This document shows, in pieces, positions 24,766-33,088 of a stretch of DNA of 46,866 nt (the stretch's first letter is position 1; each line of letters starts with the position of its first letter). The DNA comes from Sideroxyarcus sp045866275. Lineage in GTDB: Bacteria; Pseudomonadota; Gammaproteobacteria; Burkholderiales; Gallionellaceae. The notes below the pieces were generated by a model, which was given only the letters and a program-made list of their open reading frames with translations, made no database searches and was not told where the DNA came from. Both the position numbers and the translations under genes were made by a program. The DNA lies in assembly GCA_045866275.1 (NCBI GenBank), contig BAAFRX010000018.1, forward strand, positions 1 to 46,866, read 5' to 3'.

Positions 24766-27072
24766 ATGACTTCTCGCTGGTGGTTCTACCCTGCGCTCGG
24801 CTTGCTGCTGTTGCCTGTCCTGCCATTGCTGCTTCTGATATTTGCGGCCATTCTGACCTATCCCGCCCTGCCTTCGCTGGATGCGCTGACCAATTACCAC
24901 CCGAAAATGCCGTTGCGCATCTACAGCGCAGAAAAGATTCTGATTGGCGAATTTGGCGAAGAACGGCGGGAGTTGGTCAGCATCGATGCAGTGCCGGAAT
25001 TGATGAAATTGGCCATCCTGGCGGCCGAAGATGATCGTTTTTACGAACATGGCGGCGTTGACTATATCGGCGTGATGCGAGCCGCCTACTCCAACTTCAC
25101 CTCAGGGGGCGTCAAACAGGGGGCCAGCACAATCACGATGCAGGTCGCGCGCAATTTTTTTCTTTCCAGGGAAAAGACATTCTCGCGAAAACTTAACGAG
25201 ATGCTGCTTGCCTTCAAGATCGAGCACAATTTAACCAAGGACCAGATCCTCGAACTTTATATCAATCACATTTATCTCGGGCAGCGCGCCTACGGTTTTG
25301 GCGCTGCTGCACAAGCCTATTTTTCCAAGCCTATCGCCCAGCTCTCTCTCGCCGAGATGGCCATGCTGGCCGGACTGCCCAAGGCGCCGGGCGCCTACAA
25401 TCCTGTGGTCAACCCTGCGCGCGCCAAAGTCAGACAGGAGTACATCCTGCGACGCATGCTCGAGCTCCGGTACATCCAGCAGGATCAATTCGATTTGGCC
25501 TTGCATGAACCCCTCCAGACCAAACAGACTACATACCATCAGGAGTTTGCGGTCAATGCCAATTTCGTTGCCGAAATGGTACGCCAGGAGATGTATGACC
25601 GCTTTCAGGAAGAGGCCTATACACAGGGATACAGCGTTTACACCACGATTCGTGTTGCCGACCAGGCAGAGGCTTATGCCGCGTTGCGCAAGGGCGTCCT
25701 CGACTATGACCGCCGCCATGAATATCGCGGACCGGAAGGCTATGTCGATCTCCAGAAAAACGACAGTGAGGCCTTGCTGGACGCGGCATTGCGGGATGTA
25801 CAGAACGATGGGGAGCTGATCCCGGCCATTGTATTGTCAGCCAACCGCAAGGGTATTTCCGCCTACCTCAAGGGCGGCGAGCATATCGAAATCACGGGCA
25901 ACGGTTTGCGCTACGCCTTGATCGGCGAGAAGCAGGTACTGCACCGACGCATTCGCAAAGGTGCGCTGATTCGCGTCGGCAGAGTTGGGGCGGGTGCGTG
26001 GGAAATTACCCAACTGCCGCAGGTCGAAGCCGCTTTTGTCTCGGCCGATCCGCGCACGGGAGCCGTCTATGCGCTGGTGGGTGGCTTTGACTTCAACCGC
26101 ACCCAGTATAACCACGTCACGCAAGCCTGGCGCCAACCCGGTTCCAGCTTCAAACCTTTCATCTATTCGGCTGCGCTGGAAAAAGGCTTCACGCCGGCTT
26201 CCGTTGTCAACGACGCACCCCTTGTGGTCAATTTGGTCGACACCGGCGGCGAGCCTTGGGAACCCAAAAACTACGAGGGCAAATTCGAGGGTCCGATGCG
26301 CTTGCGGCAAGGGCTCATCAAGTCAAAGAATCTGGTTTCGATCCGCATCCTGCAATCCATCGGTCTGGAGTATGCGCAGGACTACGTTACAAAATTCGGG
26401 TTCGATCGGGACAAGGTTGGACCCTATTTGACCATGGCACTCGGCGCGGTTTCGGTCACACCTTGGCAGATGCTGGGCGGCTATTCAGTTTTCGCCAATG
26501 GCGGATACCGTGTAACGCCTTACCTGATCCAGCGCATCGAAGATGGAAATGGCACGCTCGTAAGCGAAACGACGCCCGTCGTGGCCGGGAAGAATGCGGA
26601 AAAAGTGCTGGACACCCGCAACGTCTTCACCATGGTCAACATGATGCAGGACGTGGTCAAACACGGCACGGCGATCAGGGCAATGGAGCTTGGGCGGCAT
26701 GATCTGGCCGGCAAGACCGGCACCACCAGCGAATCGATGGACGCCTGGTTCTGCGGTTTCCACCCCGCCCTGGTTGCCATTACCTGGGTCGGTTACGACA
26801 ACCCGCGCAGTCTGGGAGAAAAAGAAACCGGCGGCGGCGCCGCCTTGCCGATCTGGATGGACTACATGGGCAAGATGCTCAAGGATCAACCGGAGATCGA
26901 ATATGTTGTCCCGCCAGGCATTGTCACCGCGCGCATTAATGATGAAGGCATGCGCGATCCTGCCGGCGAAAGAATCGAGTATTTCTACGAGGAATTTTTG
27001 CCGCCGGAAAGCAGCAGTTTCATGCCCGAACTTTTCAAACCCACCGAAAAAGATAGCGACCAGCTCTTCTGA
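24766..27072 (+). CDS. mrcA: Penicillin-binding protein 1A (bifunctional peptidoglycan synthase)
   Basis: A 768-residue inner-membrane enzyme that polymerises and cross-links peptidoglycan. One N-terminal membrane anchor (residues about 4-33) is followed by the family 51 glycosyltransferase domain (EDDRFYEHGGVD with the catalytic Glu, then GASTITMQVARN), an OB-like middle domain and the transpeptidase domain. The transpeptidase motifs are SxxK (GSSFKP), SxN (SKN) and KTGT. Length is normal for class A PBPs. Its stop overlaps the start of the next gene (TGATG). Confidence 0.96.
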   Translation: MTSRWWFYPALGLLLLPVLPLLLLIFAAILTYPALPSLDALTNYHPKMPLRIYSAEKILIGEFGEERRELVSIDAVPELMKLAILAAEDDRFYEHGGVDYIGVMRAAYSNFTSGGVKQGASTITMQVARNFFLSREKTFSRKLNEMLLAFKIEHNLTKDQILELYINHIYLGQRAYGFGAAAQAYFSKPIAQLSLAEMAMLAGLPKAPGAYNPVVNPARAKVRQEYILRRMLELRYIQQDQFDLALHEPLQTKQTTYHQEFAVNANFVAEMVRQEMYDRFQEEAYTQGYSVYTTIRVADQAEAYAALRKGVLDYDRRHEYRGPEGYVDLQKNDSEALLDAALRDVQNDGELIPAIVLSANRKGISAYLKGGEHIEITGNGLRYALIGEKQVLHRRIRKGALIRVGRVGAGAWEITQLPQVEAAFVSADPRTGAVYALVGGFDFNRTQYNHVTQAWRQPGSSFKPFIYSAALEKGFTPASVVNDAPLVVNLVDTGGEPWEPKNYEGKFEGPMRLRQGLIKSKNLVSIRILQSIGLEYAQDYVTKFGFDRDKVGPYLTMALGAVSVTPWQMLGGYSVFANGGYRVTPYLIQRIEDGNGTLVSETTPVVAGKNAEKVLDTRNVFTMVNMMQDVVKHGTAIRAMELGRHDLAGKTGTTSESMDAWFCGFHPALVAITWVGYDNPRSLGEKETGGGAALPIWMDYMGKMLKDQPEIEYVVPPGIVTARINDEGMRDPAGERIEYFYEEFLPPESSSFMPELFKPTEKDSDQLF

Positions 27073-27665
27073 TGCGCAAATCGTCCCTGCCCCATCGCGA
27101 CCTGATGCGCGAACAACTCGCCCAGCAAGCTGCCCGCCTGATCGCCGAGAGCGGCATCACGGACTATGCGTTTGCCAAGCGCAAAGCGGCAAGGCAGCTC
27201 GGTGCGGCCGAAACCCAGCATTTGCCCAGCAATGATGAGGTCGAAGCGGCCCTGCACAGCTATCGCGCGCTTTTCCCGCAACCTGAACAGCGGCAAAACC
27301 TGCCCCAGCTTCGCCAGGAGGCGCTTGCCGCCATGCGGCAACTCGAACCGTTCCACCCTTATCTGACGGGATCGGTATTGAGCGGAAGCGCCGGCCCCGA
27401 CTCCGATATCAATCTGCTTCTGTTCAGCGACGATACCAAAGCCGTGCTGTTATTCCTGCTCAAGCACAATCTTGAGTTCGAAGACGGGGAGTGGCGGTTA
27501 AGAAGCGGGGGGCGAGAAGAAACCGTGCCGAGCTACACCTTGACCAGTGAAACCGGCACCCCGATTCACCTTGTCGTCCTGCCGGAGAACGCCCGTTACA
27601 GCGGCATCCGGCATCATGAGACGCACGCGGACATCTCAGCTGTGGAAGCGCTGCTAGGAGCCTGA
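27072..27665 (+). CDS. Nucleotidyltransferase-like protein of unknown substrate
   Basis: A 197-residue protein. Residues 1-90 are helical and charged, with no recognised motif. From about residue 98 there is a pattern like the polymerase-beta nucleotidyltransferase fold: LTGSVLSG, then DSDINLLLF carrying the Asp-x-Asp metal pair, and a later strand HLVVLP that could supply a third carboxylate position. It starts inside the mrcA stop codon (TGATG), so it is translated with PBP1a. Its last 12 bases overlap the end of hemB on the other strand. I do not recognise a named family; a role in nucleotide or RNA modification is only a guess. Confidence 0.8.
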   Translation: MRKSSLPHRDLMREQLAQQAARLIAESGITDYAFAKRKAARQLGAAETQHLPSNDEVEAALHSYRALFPQPEQRQNLPQLRQEALAAMRQLEPFHPYLTGSVLSGSAGPDSDINLLLFSDDTKAVLLFLLKHNLEFEDGEWRLRSGGREETVPSYTLTSETGTPIHLVVLPENARYSGIRHHETHADISAVEALLGA

Positions 27666-28661
27666 CTTCAACCAGCGCGCCGCATCCAGCGCAAAGTAAG
27701 TCAGAATACCGTCCGCCCCGGCGCGCTTGAACGCCAGCAAGGCCTCCAGCACGCACGCCTCTTCGTTCAGCCAGCCGTTCTGCGCGGCGGCCTTCAGCAT
27801 CGCATATTCGCCGCTCACCTGATAGACGAAGGTCGGCGCCTTGAACTCGTCCTTCACGCGCCGCACGATGTCGAGATAAGGCATGCCCGGCTTGACCATC
27901 ACCATGTCCGCGCCTTCCTGCAGATCAAGACCGACTTCCCACAGCGCTTCGTCGGAGTTGGCCGGATCCATCTGATAGGTGTATTTGTTGCCGGCGCCCA
28001 GATTGCCGCTGGAACCGACCGCATCGCGGAACGGGCCGTAGAAGCTGGAGGCGTATTTGGCAGAGTAGGCCATGATACGCGTGTAGATGTGCTTATGCTC
28101 ATCCAGCGCGGCGCGCACTTCGCCGATGCGGCCATCCATCATATCGGAGGGTGCAACGATGTCGGCACCTGCTGCGGCATGACATTGCGCCTGCTTGCGC
28201 AGCACGGCGATGGTCTCGTCGTTGAGCACATAGCCGCCTGCGTCGATCAGCCCGTCCTGGCCGTGGCTGGTGTAGGGATCAAGCGCGACGTCGGTCATCA
28301 CGCCCAGTTCCGGGAAATTCTTTTTCAGTTCAGCCACCACGCGCGGCACCAGCCCTTGCGGGTTGTAAGCCTCTTCCGCCCCCAGGCTTTTCTGCGCGGC
28401 ATCGATCACCGGGAAGATCGCCATCACCGGCACCCCCAGCTTCACGCACTGCTCGGCATCTTTCAGGAGCACGTCCAAAGTTTTGCGCTGCACCCCCGGC
28501 ATGGACTTTACATCCTCGGACTTGTTGCTGCCCTCCAGCACGAACACCGGGTAGATGAAATCTTTAGAAGTAAGTACATGCTCTCGCATCAAGGCCCGCG
28601 AAAAGGCGTCCTTGCGCATGCGGCGCATTCTGGTTTGTGGATACTGACCCAGTATTTTCAT
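27654..28661 (-). CDS. hemB: Porphobilinogen synthase (delta-aminolevulinate dehydratase), Mg-type
   Basis: A 335-residue cytoplasmic enzyme that condenses two 5-aminolevulinate molecules to porphobilinogen. The two active-site lysines lie in AYSAKYASSFYGPFR and VMVKPGMPYLD, and the conserved APSDMMDGR is present. The metal-binding loop reads ALDPYTSHGQDG with Asp instead of the three cysteines of the zinc enzymes, placing it in the magnesium-dependent group. ATG 28661 has GGGA upstream; a longer frame adds only four residues. The upstream region contains the structured element at 28696-28828. Confidence 0.96.
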   Translation of the reverse strand: MKILGQYPQTRMRRMRKDAFSRALMREHVLTSKDFIYPVFVLEGSNKSEDVKSMPGVQRKTLDVLLKDAEQCVKLGVPVMAIFPVIDAAQKSLGAEEAYNPQGLVPRVVAELKKNFPELGVMTDVALDPYTSHGQDGLIDAGGYVLNDETIAVLRKQAQCHAAAGADIVAPSDMMDGRIGEVRAALDEHKHIYTRIMAYSAKYASSFYGPFRDAVGSSGNLGAGNKYTYQMDPANSDEALWEVGLDLQEGADMVMVKPGMPYLDIVRRVKDEFKAPTFVYQVSGEYAMLKAAAQNGWLNEEACVLEALLAFKRAGADGILTYFALDAARWLKSGS

Positions 28662-28695
28662 GGCGATTCCCAATAATTTACTAAAGTAATGGAAC

Positions 28696-28828
28696 TATTC
28701 TCGCACAGCCCCGTCAGAGCATGCGAGTAGCGAAAGCTGCTTCCCGTTTCTCCTCCCTGAGCGGGCGTCTTTACCCTGTAAAGACTTTGCCCCTGAATCT
28801 TTCCCCTTTGATTCAGGGGCATTTTTTT
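28696..28828 (+). ncRNA. Candidate structured small RNA between hemB and engB
   Basis: Several hairpins stand in tandem on the + strand and end in a canonical terminator, yet no + strand gene lies upstream. They are CTCGCA/TGCGAG (28700-28705, 28722-28727); an alternative AGTAGC-GAAA-GCTGCT with a GNRA loop (28726-28741); a 7-bp stem 28743-28749/28759-28765 with loop CTCCTCCCT; a perfect GTCTTTAC-CCT-GTAAAGAC (28767-28785); and the terminator. The CTCCTCC loop could pair with ribosome binding sites, as C-rich loops do in known regulatory RNAs. The 5' end and promoter are not defined; TATTCT (28696) is a weak -10. It resembles no RNA family I can name. Confidence 0.45.
28789..28828 (+). terminator. 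Rightward intrinsic terminator overlapping the end of engB
   Basis: Perfect 11-bp stem (GCCCCTGAATC 28789-28799, GATTCAGGGGC 28810-28820) followed by A and seven T on the + strand. On the - strand the stem is followed by AAAGTC, so the signal is directional and points right. The engB stop codon (28815-28813) lies inside the stem. Confidence 0.8.
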
Positions 28829-29481
28829 GCCTGTCCGTCCTGAAACCATCCGCCAATTACAGCTTCCGCCTCGTCCCTGCCGGTTTTCTTCAGGCTGGAG
28901 AACAGTTGCACCGAACATTGCGGAAAACGAGGTTTCGGAGAAGACTCATCCCCACTTGCGGGCGTGATGTCGGAACTAAAATGTGCGCCCAGGAATTCCT
29001 TCACTTCGCGCAGGGTCTTGGTCGCCTGTTGACGGCTCAACTTGTCCGCTTTAGTGAGCAGGATGTGCACCGGCTTACCGGTCGGCGCGAACCAGTCCAG
29101 CATGACCTGATCGCGCTCGGTCAGAGGATGGCGCGCATCCATGATAATCACCAGACCACATAGTTCGGCCCGCGTTTGCAAGTACTGGCCCAACAGAAAT
29201 TCCCAGTGTGCCTGCACGTCCGGCGGCACCTTTGCATAGCCGTAGCCGGGCAAATCCACCACATAGCAGTTGTCGCCCAGATCGAAAAAATTGAGATGTT
29301 GCGTGCGCCCCGGGGTCTTGCTGGTGAACGCCAGCCGCACATGATTGGCCAGGGTGTTGATGGCGCTCGACTTGCCCGCATTGGAACGGCCGACGAAGGC
29401 CACCTCTTTGCCACCATGCAGCGGCAGATCCTTGAGGTGGTTGACCGTGGTGAAGAAGGTCGCTTTGGAAAACAGCCCCAT
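28813..29481 (-). CDS. engB: Ribosome-biogenesis GTPase EngB (YihA/YsxC)
   Basis: A 222-residue GTPase needed for 50S subunit assembly. G motifs are present: GRSNAGKSS (G1), the T in GRTQHLN (G2), DLPGYG (G3), TKAD (G4) and the later FSSLKKTG (G5 region). The start overlaps the hemL stop (TAATG). Between the G4 region and QLFSSLKKTG there is an extra stretch, residues about 167-184 (FSSDITPASGDESSP), where other EngB proteins have only a few residues. It is encoded by a palindromic repeat that recurs upstream of rsmA. The last residues (QAKKCP) are encoded by the T-tract and stem of the rightward terminator. Confidence 0.94.
   Translation of the reverse strand: MGLFSKATFFTTVNHLKDLPLHGGKEVAFVGRSNAGKSSAINTLANHVRLAFTSKTPGRTQHLNFFDLGDNCYVVDLPGYGYAKVPPDVQAHWEFLLGQYLQTRAELCGLVIIMDARHPLTERDQVMLDWFAPTGKPVHILLTKADKLSRQQATKTLREVKEFLGAHFSSDITPASGDESSPKPRFPQCSVQLFSSLKKTGRDEAEAVIGGWFQDGQAKKCP
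28931..28983. repeat. Palindromic repeat copy A, inside engB
   Basis: A segment of about 53 bases sharing GTTTC, GAGAAG-CTCAT, GCG-GTGATG and CGGAACTAAA with the copy at 33107-33156. Arms around CTCATCCCC and GGGCGTGATG can form an imperfect hairpin. In engB it adds about 18 residues in frame. Confidence 0.6.
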
Positions 29482-30764
29482 TACTTCCAGGCCGCGAAAA
29501 TTGCATCGGCTGCAGCGATGGTTGCGGCAATGTCCGCTTCCGTATGTGCAGCGGAGACAAAACCCGCCTCGAACGCCGAAGGCGCGAAATAATGGCCCGC
29601 CTCCAGCATGGCATGGAAGAAACGGTTGAATGCCTCTTTGTCGCAAGTCATCACTTCCGCATAACTGCTCGGCGGCGTCGCCCTGAAATACAAGCCGAAC
29701 ATGCCGCCCACGGATTGGGCGCAGAACGCGATGCCGTGTTTCTGTGCACTCGCGGTCAATCCTGTGGTGAGTTGTTGCGCCAATTGCGCCAGGCGTTCGT
29801 AGAAACCCGTTTCCTGCACCAGCTTGAGCGTGGTCAACCCCACCGCCACCGCCACCGGATTACCGGACAAGGTGCCGGCCTGATACACCGCCCCCTCCGG
29901 CGCGAGGCAGTTCATGATGTCGCGGCGGCCCCCAAACGCCGCCGCGGGCAAGCCGCCGCCCATCACCTTGCCCAGCGTGACAAGATCGGGTTTGAGGCCG
30001 TAATACCCTTGCGCGCCCTGCAGGCTGACGCGGAAGCCGGTCATCACTTCGTCGAGGATCAGCACCGCGCCGTGCCGGGTGCACAGCGTGCGCATGGCAT
30101 CGAGAAATTCGCGCTTGGGCGTGACCAGATTCATGTTGCCGGCCACCACTTCGACGATCACCGCCGCGATCTCATGGCCCATCTCGGCAAAACATTTTTC
30201 CAGGCCGGCGGCATCGTTGTAATCCAGCACCGTGGTCAGCGCCGCAATCTCGGCGGGCACGCCGGACGAACTCGGCTGGCCGAACGTCAGCGCACCGGAG
30301 CCGGCCTTCACCAGCAAACCGTCCGAGTGACCGTGATAGCACCCTTCGAATTTGACGATGCGCGAACGCCCGGTGAATCCGCGGGCGAGACGGATCGCGC
30401 TCATGGTCGCTTCGGTGCCGGAACTGACCAGGCGCACCATCTCCAGATTCGGCAGGAGTTTGCATAACACGTTCGCCAGATCCAGTTCTCCTGCGGTTGG
30501 CGCGCCGAAACCGAGTCCCTGAGCGGCGGCTTCCTGTACCGCCTTGACCACATCCGGATGGCAGTGGCCCACGATCATCGGCCCCCACGAACCAACATAG
30601 TCGGTATATTTCTTGCCGTCCGCATCCCACACAAACGCGCCCTGGCCGCGCTGGAAGAACAGCGGGGTGCCGCCCACCGAGCGGAACGCGCGCACCGGCG
30701 AGTTGACCCCGCCGGGAATGACTTTTTGCGATGCAGTAAAGAGCTCTTCGTTGTGTGAGGTCAT
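29481..30764 (-). CDS. hemL: Glutamate-1-semialdehyde 2,1-aminomutase
   Basis: A 427-residue PLP enzyme that isomerises glutamate-1-semialdehyde to 5-aminolevulinate, the C5 route of heme synthesis. The N-terminal GGVNSPVRAF, the segment VSSGTEATMSAIRLAR, the Asp in LILDEVMTGFR and the PLP lysine in LGKVMGGGLP are all present. ATG 30764 overlaps the thiE stop (ATGA); the frame extends further upstream only within thiE. Downstream it overlaps engB (TAATG). Confidence 0.96.
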   Translation of the reverse strand: MTSHNEELFTASQKVIPGGVNSPVRAFRSVGGTPLFFQRGQGAFVWDADGKKYTDYVGSWGPMIVGHCHPDVVKAVQEAAAQGLGFGAPTAGELDLANVLCKLLPNLEMVRLVSSGTEATMSAIRLARGFTGRSRIVKFEGCYHGHSDGLLVKAGSGALTFGQPSSSGVPAEIAALTTVLDYNDAAGLEKCFAEMGHEIAAVIVEVVAGNMNLVTPKREFLDAMRTLCTRHGAVLILDEVMTGFRVSLQGAQGYYGLKPDLVTLGKVMGGGLPAAAFGGRRDIMNCLAPEGAVYQAGTLSGNPVAVAVGLTTLKLVQETGFYERLAQLAQQLTTGLTASAQKHGIAFCAQSVGGMFGLYFRATPPSSYAEVMTCDKEAFNRFFHAMLEAGHYFAPSAFEAGFVSAAHTEADIAATIAAADAIFAAWK

Positions 30765-31399
30765 GAGGATGCCTTGCTGAATAATGTTGAAAATTTCCGT
30801 GCCGTCCGTTCGATATCCGGCGCATTCCACAGCGCCGAGATGACCGCCAGTGCGTCTGCACCCGCCTCGATCAGCGCCGCACCATTCTGTAACGTGATGC
30901 CGCCGATGGCGACGATGGGCACGCTTAATCCTGTTCGCGCCGCCCGCAACATCGGCACCTCCGCCTGAAGCGCACCGGGTTTGACCGCAGACGCAAAAAA
31001 AGCGCCGAATGCCACATAGTCCGCGCCTTGTTGCGCCGCCGCAAATGCCAGCGGGGCGCGATTATAGCAAGACACGCCAACGATTCCCGCCTCCCCCAAC
31101 AAGGCACGTGCGGCTGGCACACTGCCGTCGTCCCCGCCCAGATGCACGCCGTCCGCATCTGCCGCCGCCGCCAAGCCAGGGTCGTCATTCACGATGAAGG
31201 TAGCGTTGAATTCCCGCGTCAGTTGGCGCAGCGCATACGCCTGCCGGGTTTGCAGTCCGGCATCCGCGGTTTTGTTGCGGTATTGCAGGATTTGCGCACC
31301 GCCTTGCAAGGCCAGTCTGGCTTTGCGCAACAATACTGCCGTGTCCGGCTCGTCCGGCGTGATGGCATACAGGCCATGAACGGCACGCCGGGCTAGCAA
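30761..31399 (-). CDS. thiE: Thiamine phosphate synthase
   Basis: A 212-residue TIM-barrel enzyme that joins HMP pyrophosphate with the thiazole phosphate to make thiamine phosphate. Motifs: LYAITPD at the N-terminus, ILQYRNKTAD, VNDD, DGVHLGGDDG and the phosphate loop AIGGITLQN. Translation probably starts at TTG 31399, behind GGAG at six bases; no ATG lies nearby. It follows thiD by 21 bp and overlaps hemL, so thiD-thiE-hemL-engB form one unit. No TPP riboswitch is visible upstream of thiD. Confidence 0.94.
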   Translation of the reverse strand: MLARRAVHGLYAITPDEPDTAVLLRKARLALQGGAQILQYRNKTADAGLQTRQAYALRQLTREFNATFIVNDDPGLAAAADADGVHLGGDDGSVPAARALLGEAGIVGVSCYNRAPLAFAAAQQGADYVAFGAFFASAVKPGALQAEVPMLRAARTGLSVPIVAIGGITLQNGAALIEAGADALAVISALWNAPDIERTARKFSTLFSKASS

Positions 31400-31420
31400 A
31401 AAATACTCCGCATCACGCTT

Positions 31421-32260
31421 TCAATGACGGGTTTGTTCACTGTTCTCTTCTTCGTCACCGCGCCCCCAGAACAGGCGATCAGGGATGTGCTGGCCCATGC
31501 CGGGACGGAAGCCGTATTTCAGCGCTTCCCACGTATATTCCTGCGCTTCGCGTACCGCATCCTCCATCGACAATCCGTTGGCCAGCAAGGCGGCAATCGC
31601 CGAAGACAAGGTGCAGCCCGAACCATGATAGATGCCGGGCAGGCGCGGCCAGGTATCGCTGCGCAACAGACCGCCCTCGCCGTAGAGCGTGTTGATGACC
31701 TTGGGCGTGTTCTCGTGCGTGCCGGTGATCAGCACATACTCGCAGCCGAGTTGCAGGATGCGCTTGGCGCTTTCGGCCAGATCCGGGTCGTCCGCTTCGT
31801 TGTTTTCGTCCAGAATCAGACGGCGCGCTTCCATGCTGTTTGGCGTGAGCAGCGTGGTCTGCGGCAACAGCAGCTCGCGCAAAGCATCCAGCATATCCTC
31901 GTTCGCCAGCTCGTCGCCGCGACCGGAAGCCAGCACCGGATCAAACACCAGCGGCACATCGGGATAATCGGAAATCACTTCGGCAATGGCGGCGATGTTC
32001 TCCACACTACCCAGCAAGCCGATCTTGAACGCGGCGACCGGCATATCTTCCAGCACGGTGCGCGCCTGATCGGCCACCCAGTCCGCATCGATCGCCTGTA
32101 CATCCTCCACGCCGCTGGTGTCCTGCACCGTGATCGCCGTCACCACCGACAAGGGATGGCAGCCCATGCTGGCAATGGTCAGCACATCGGCCTGTATGCC
32201 GGCGCCGCCACTGGGATCGGTTGCCGCGAAAGTTAAAACAATGGGTGGAATGTCAGACAT
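31421..32260 (-). CDS. thiD: Hydroxymethylpyrimidine / phosphomethylpyrimidine kinase
   Basis: A 279-residue ribokinase-fold enzyme that phosphorylates HMP twice to HMP pyrophosphate for thiamine synthesis. The substrate motif DPSGGAGIQAD at the N-terminus and the C-terminal anion-hole/catalytic GSGCTLSSAIAALLA are intact. The C-terminus is acidic (WGRGDEEENSEQ). It is transcribed with thiE immediately downstream; rsmA lies 48 bp upstream on the same strand. Confidence 0.95.
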   Translation of the reverse strand: MSDIPPIVLTFAATDPSGGAGIQADVLTIASMGCHPLSVVTAITVQDTSGVEDVQAIDADWVADQARTVLEDMPVAAFKIGLLGSVENIAAIAEVISDYPDVPLVFDPVLASGRGDELANEDMLDALRELLLPQTTLLTPNSMEARRLILDENNEADDPDLAESAKRILQLGCEYVLITGTHENTPKVINTLYGEGGLLRSDTWPRLPGIYHGSGCTLSSAIAALLANGLSMEDAVREAQEYTWEALKYGFRPGMGQHIPDRLFWGRGDEEENSEQTRH

Positions 32261-32308
32261 GATGAATTGCCGCAGCAGGTGGTGAATGGGGTGTGATTCT
32301 AACCGAAA

Positions 32309-33088
32309 CTAAATGCCCACGCGTTCGTTCAGAAAGTTGGCAATGCGCGTGAATTCTGCCACGCCGAGATTTTCCGCACGCAACTGTGCATCGATCCCGA
32401 GCCGGTCAAAATCGGCGTCAACCAAACGGGCTTTGAGTGTGTTGCGCAGCGTCTTGCGGCGTTGCCCAAAAGCCTCTGCCACGATGCGCGCAAACAGCAT
32501 TTCGTTGCTGACTTCGATTTCAGCCTTGGGCAGCGGGATCATGCGCACGATGGCGGAATCCACCTTGGGTGCGGGGCGGAAGGATTGCGGCGGCACGTCC
32601 AGCAACTTCTCCATGTAGAAGCGGTATTGCAACATCACGGATAAACGTCCGTAGGCGGGTGTGGAAGGCTCGGCCACCATGCGTTCCACCACTTCGTTCT
32701 GCAACATGAAATGCATGTCGGTGATGCGCGCGGCGTATTGCGCGAAGTGGAACAAGAGCGGCGACGAAATGTTATAGGGAAGATTGCCGACGATGCGCAA
32801 TGGCTGATCCAGCGCGGCAAAGTCAAATTGCAGCGCATCGCCTTCATGGATGACGATCTTCTCCTGCGGATAGTCGGTCTTCAGGCGCGCGATGATATCG
32901 CGGTCGATCTCGACCACATGCAGCAGGTGCAAATGCTGCAACAACGGGCGCGTCAACGCGCCGAGTCCCGGCCCGATTTCCACCATGTTGTCGTTCGCCT
33001 CGGGGCGGATGGCTCGCACGATGTCGGCGATGATGGCTTGGTCAACCAGGAAATTCTGGCCAAAACGCTTTTTGGCTTCGTGATTCAT
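32309..33088 (-). CDS. rsmA: 16S rRNA dimethyladenosine transferase
   Basis: A 259-residue methyltransferase (KsgA) that dimethylates A1518 and A1519 of 16S rRNA late in 30S assembly. It shows the N-terminal KKRFGQNFL, the SAM site VEIGPGLGALTRPLL and the catalytic NLPYNISSPLL. The start is ATG 33088, with GGAG eight bases upstream; TTG 33094 is an alternative. The stop codon of a 29-codon upstream frame overlaps this ATG. pdxA, surA and lptD lie upstream in the conserved order, but with a repeat-filled gap of 185 bp between pdxA and rsmA. Confidence 0.96.
   Translation of the reverse strand: MNHEAKKRFGQNFLVDQAIIADIVRAIRPEANDNMVEIGPGLGALTRPLLQHLHLLHVVEIDRDIIARLKTDYPQEKIVIHEGDALQFDFAALDQPLRIVGNLPYNISSPLLFHFAQYAARITDMHFMLQNEVVERMVAEPSTPAYGRLSVMLQYRFYMEKLLDVPPQSFRPAPKVDSAIVRMIPLPKAEIEVSNEMLFARIVAEAFGQRRKTLRNTLKARLVDADFDRLGIDAQLRAENLGVAEFTRIANFLNERVGI

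Noticed and set aside
32261..32308. TPP riboswitch upstream of thiD
   Set aside because: The gap is only 48 bp and lacks the conserved CTGAGA and ACCTGATCTGG segments.
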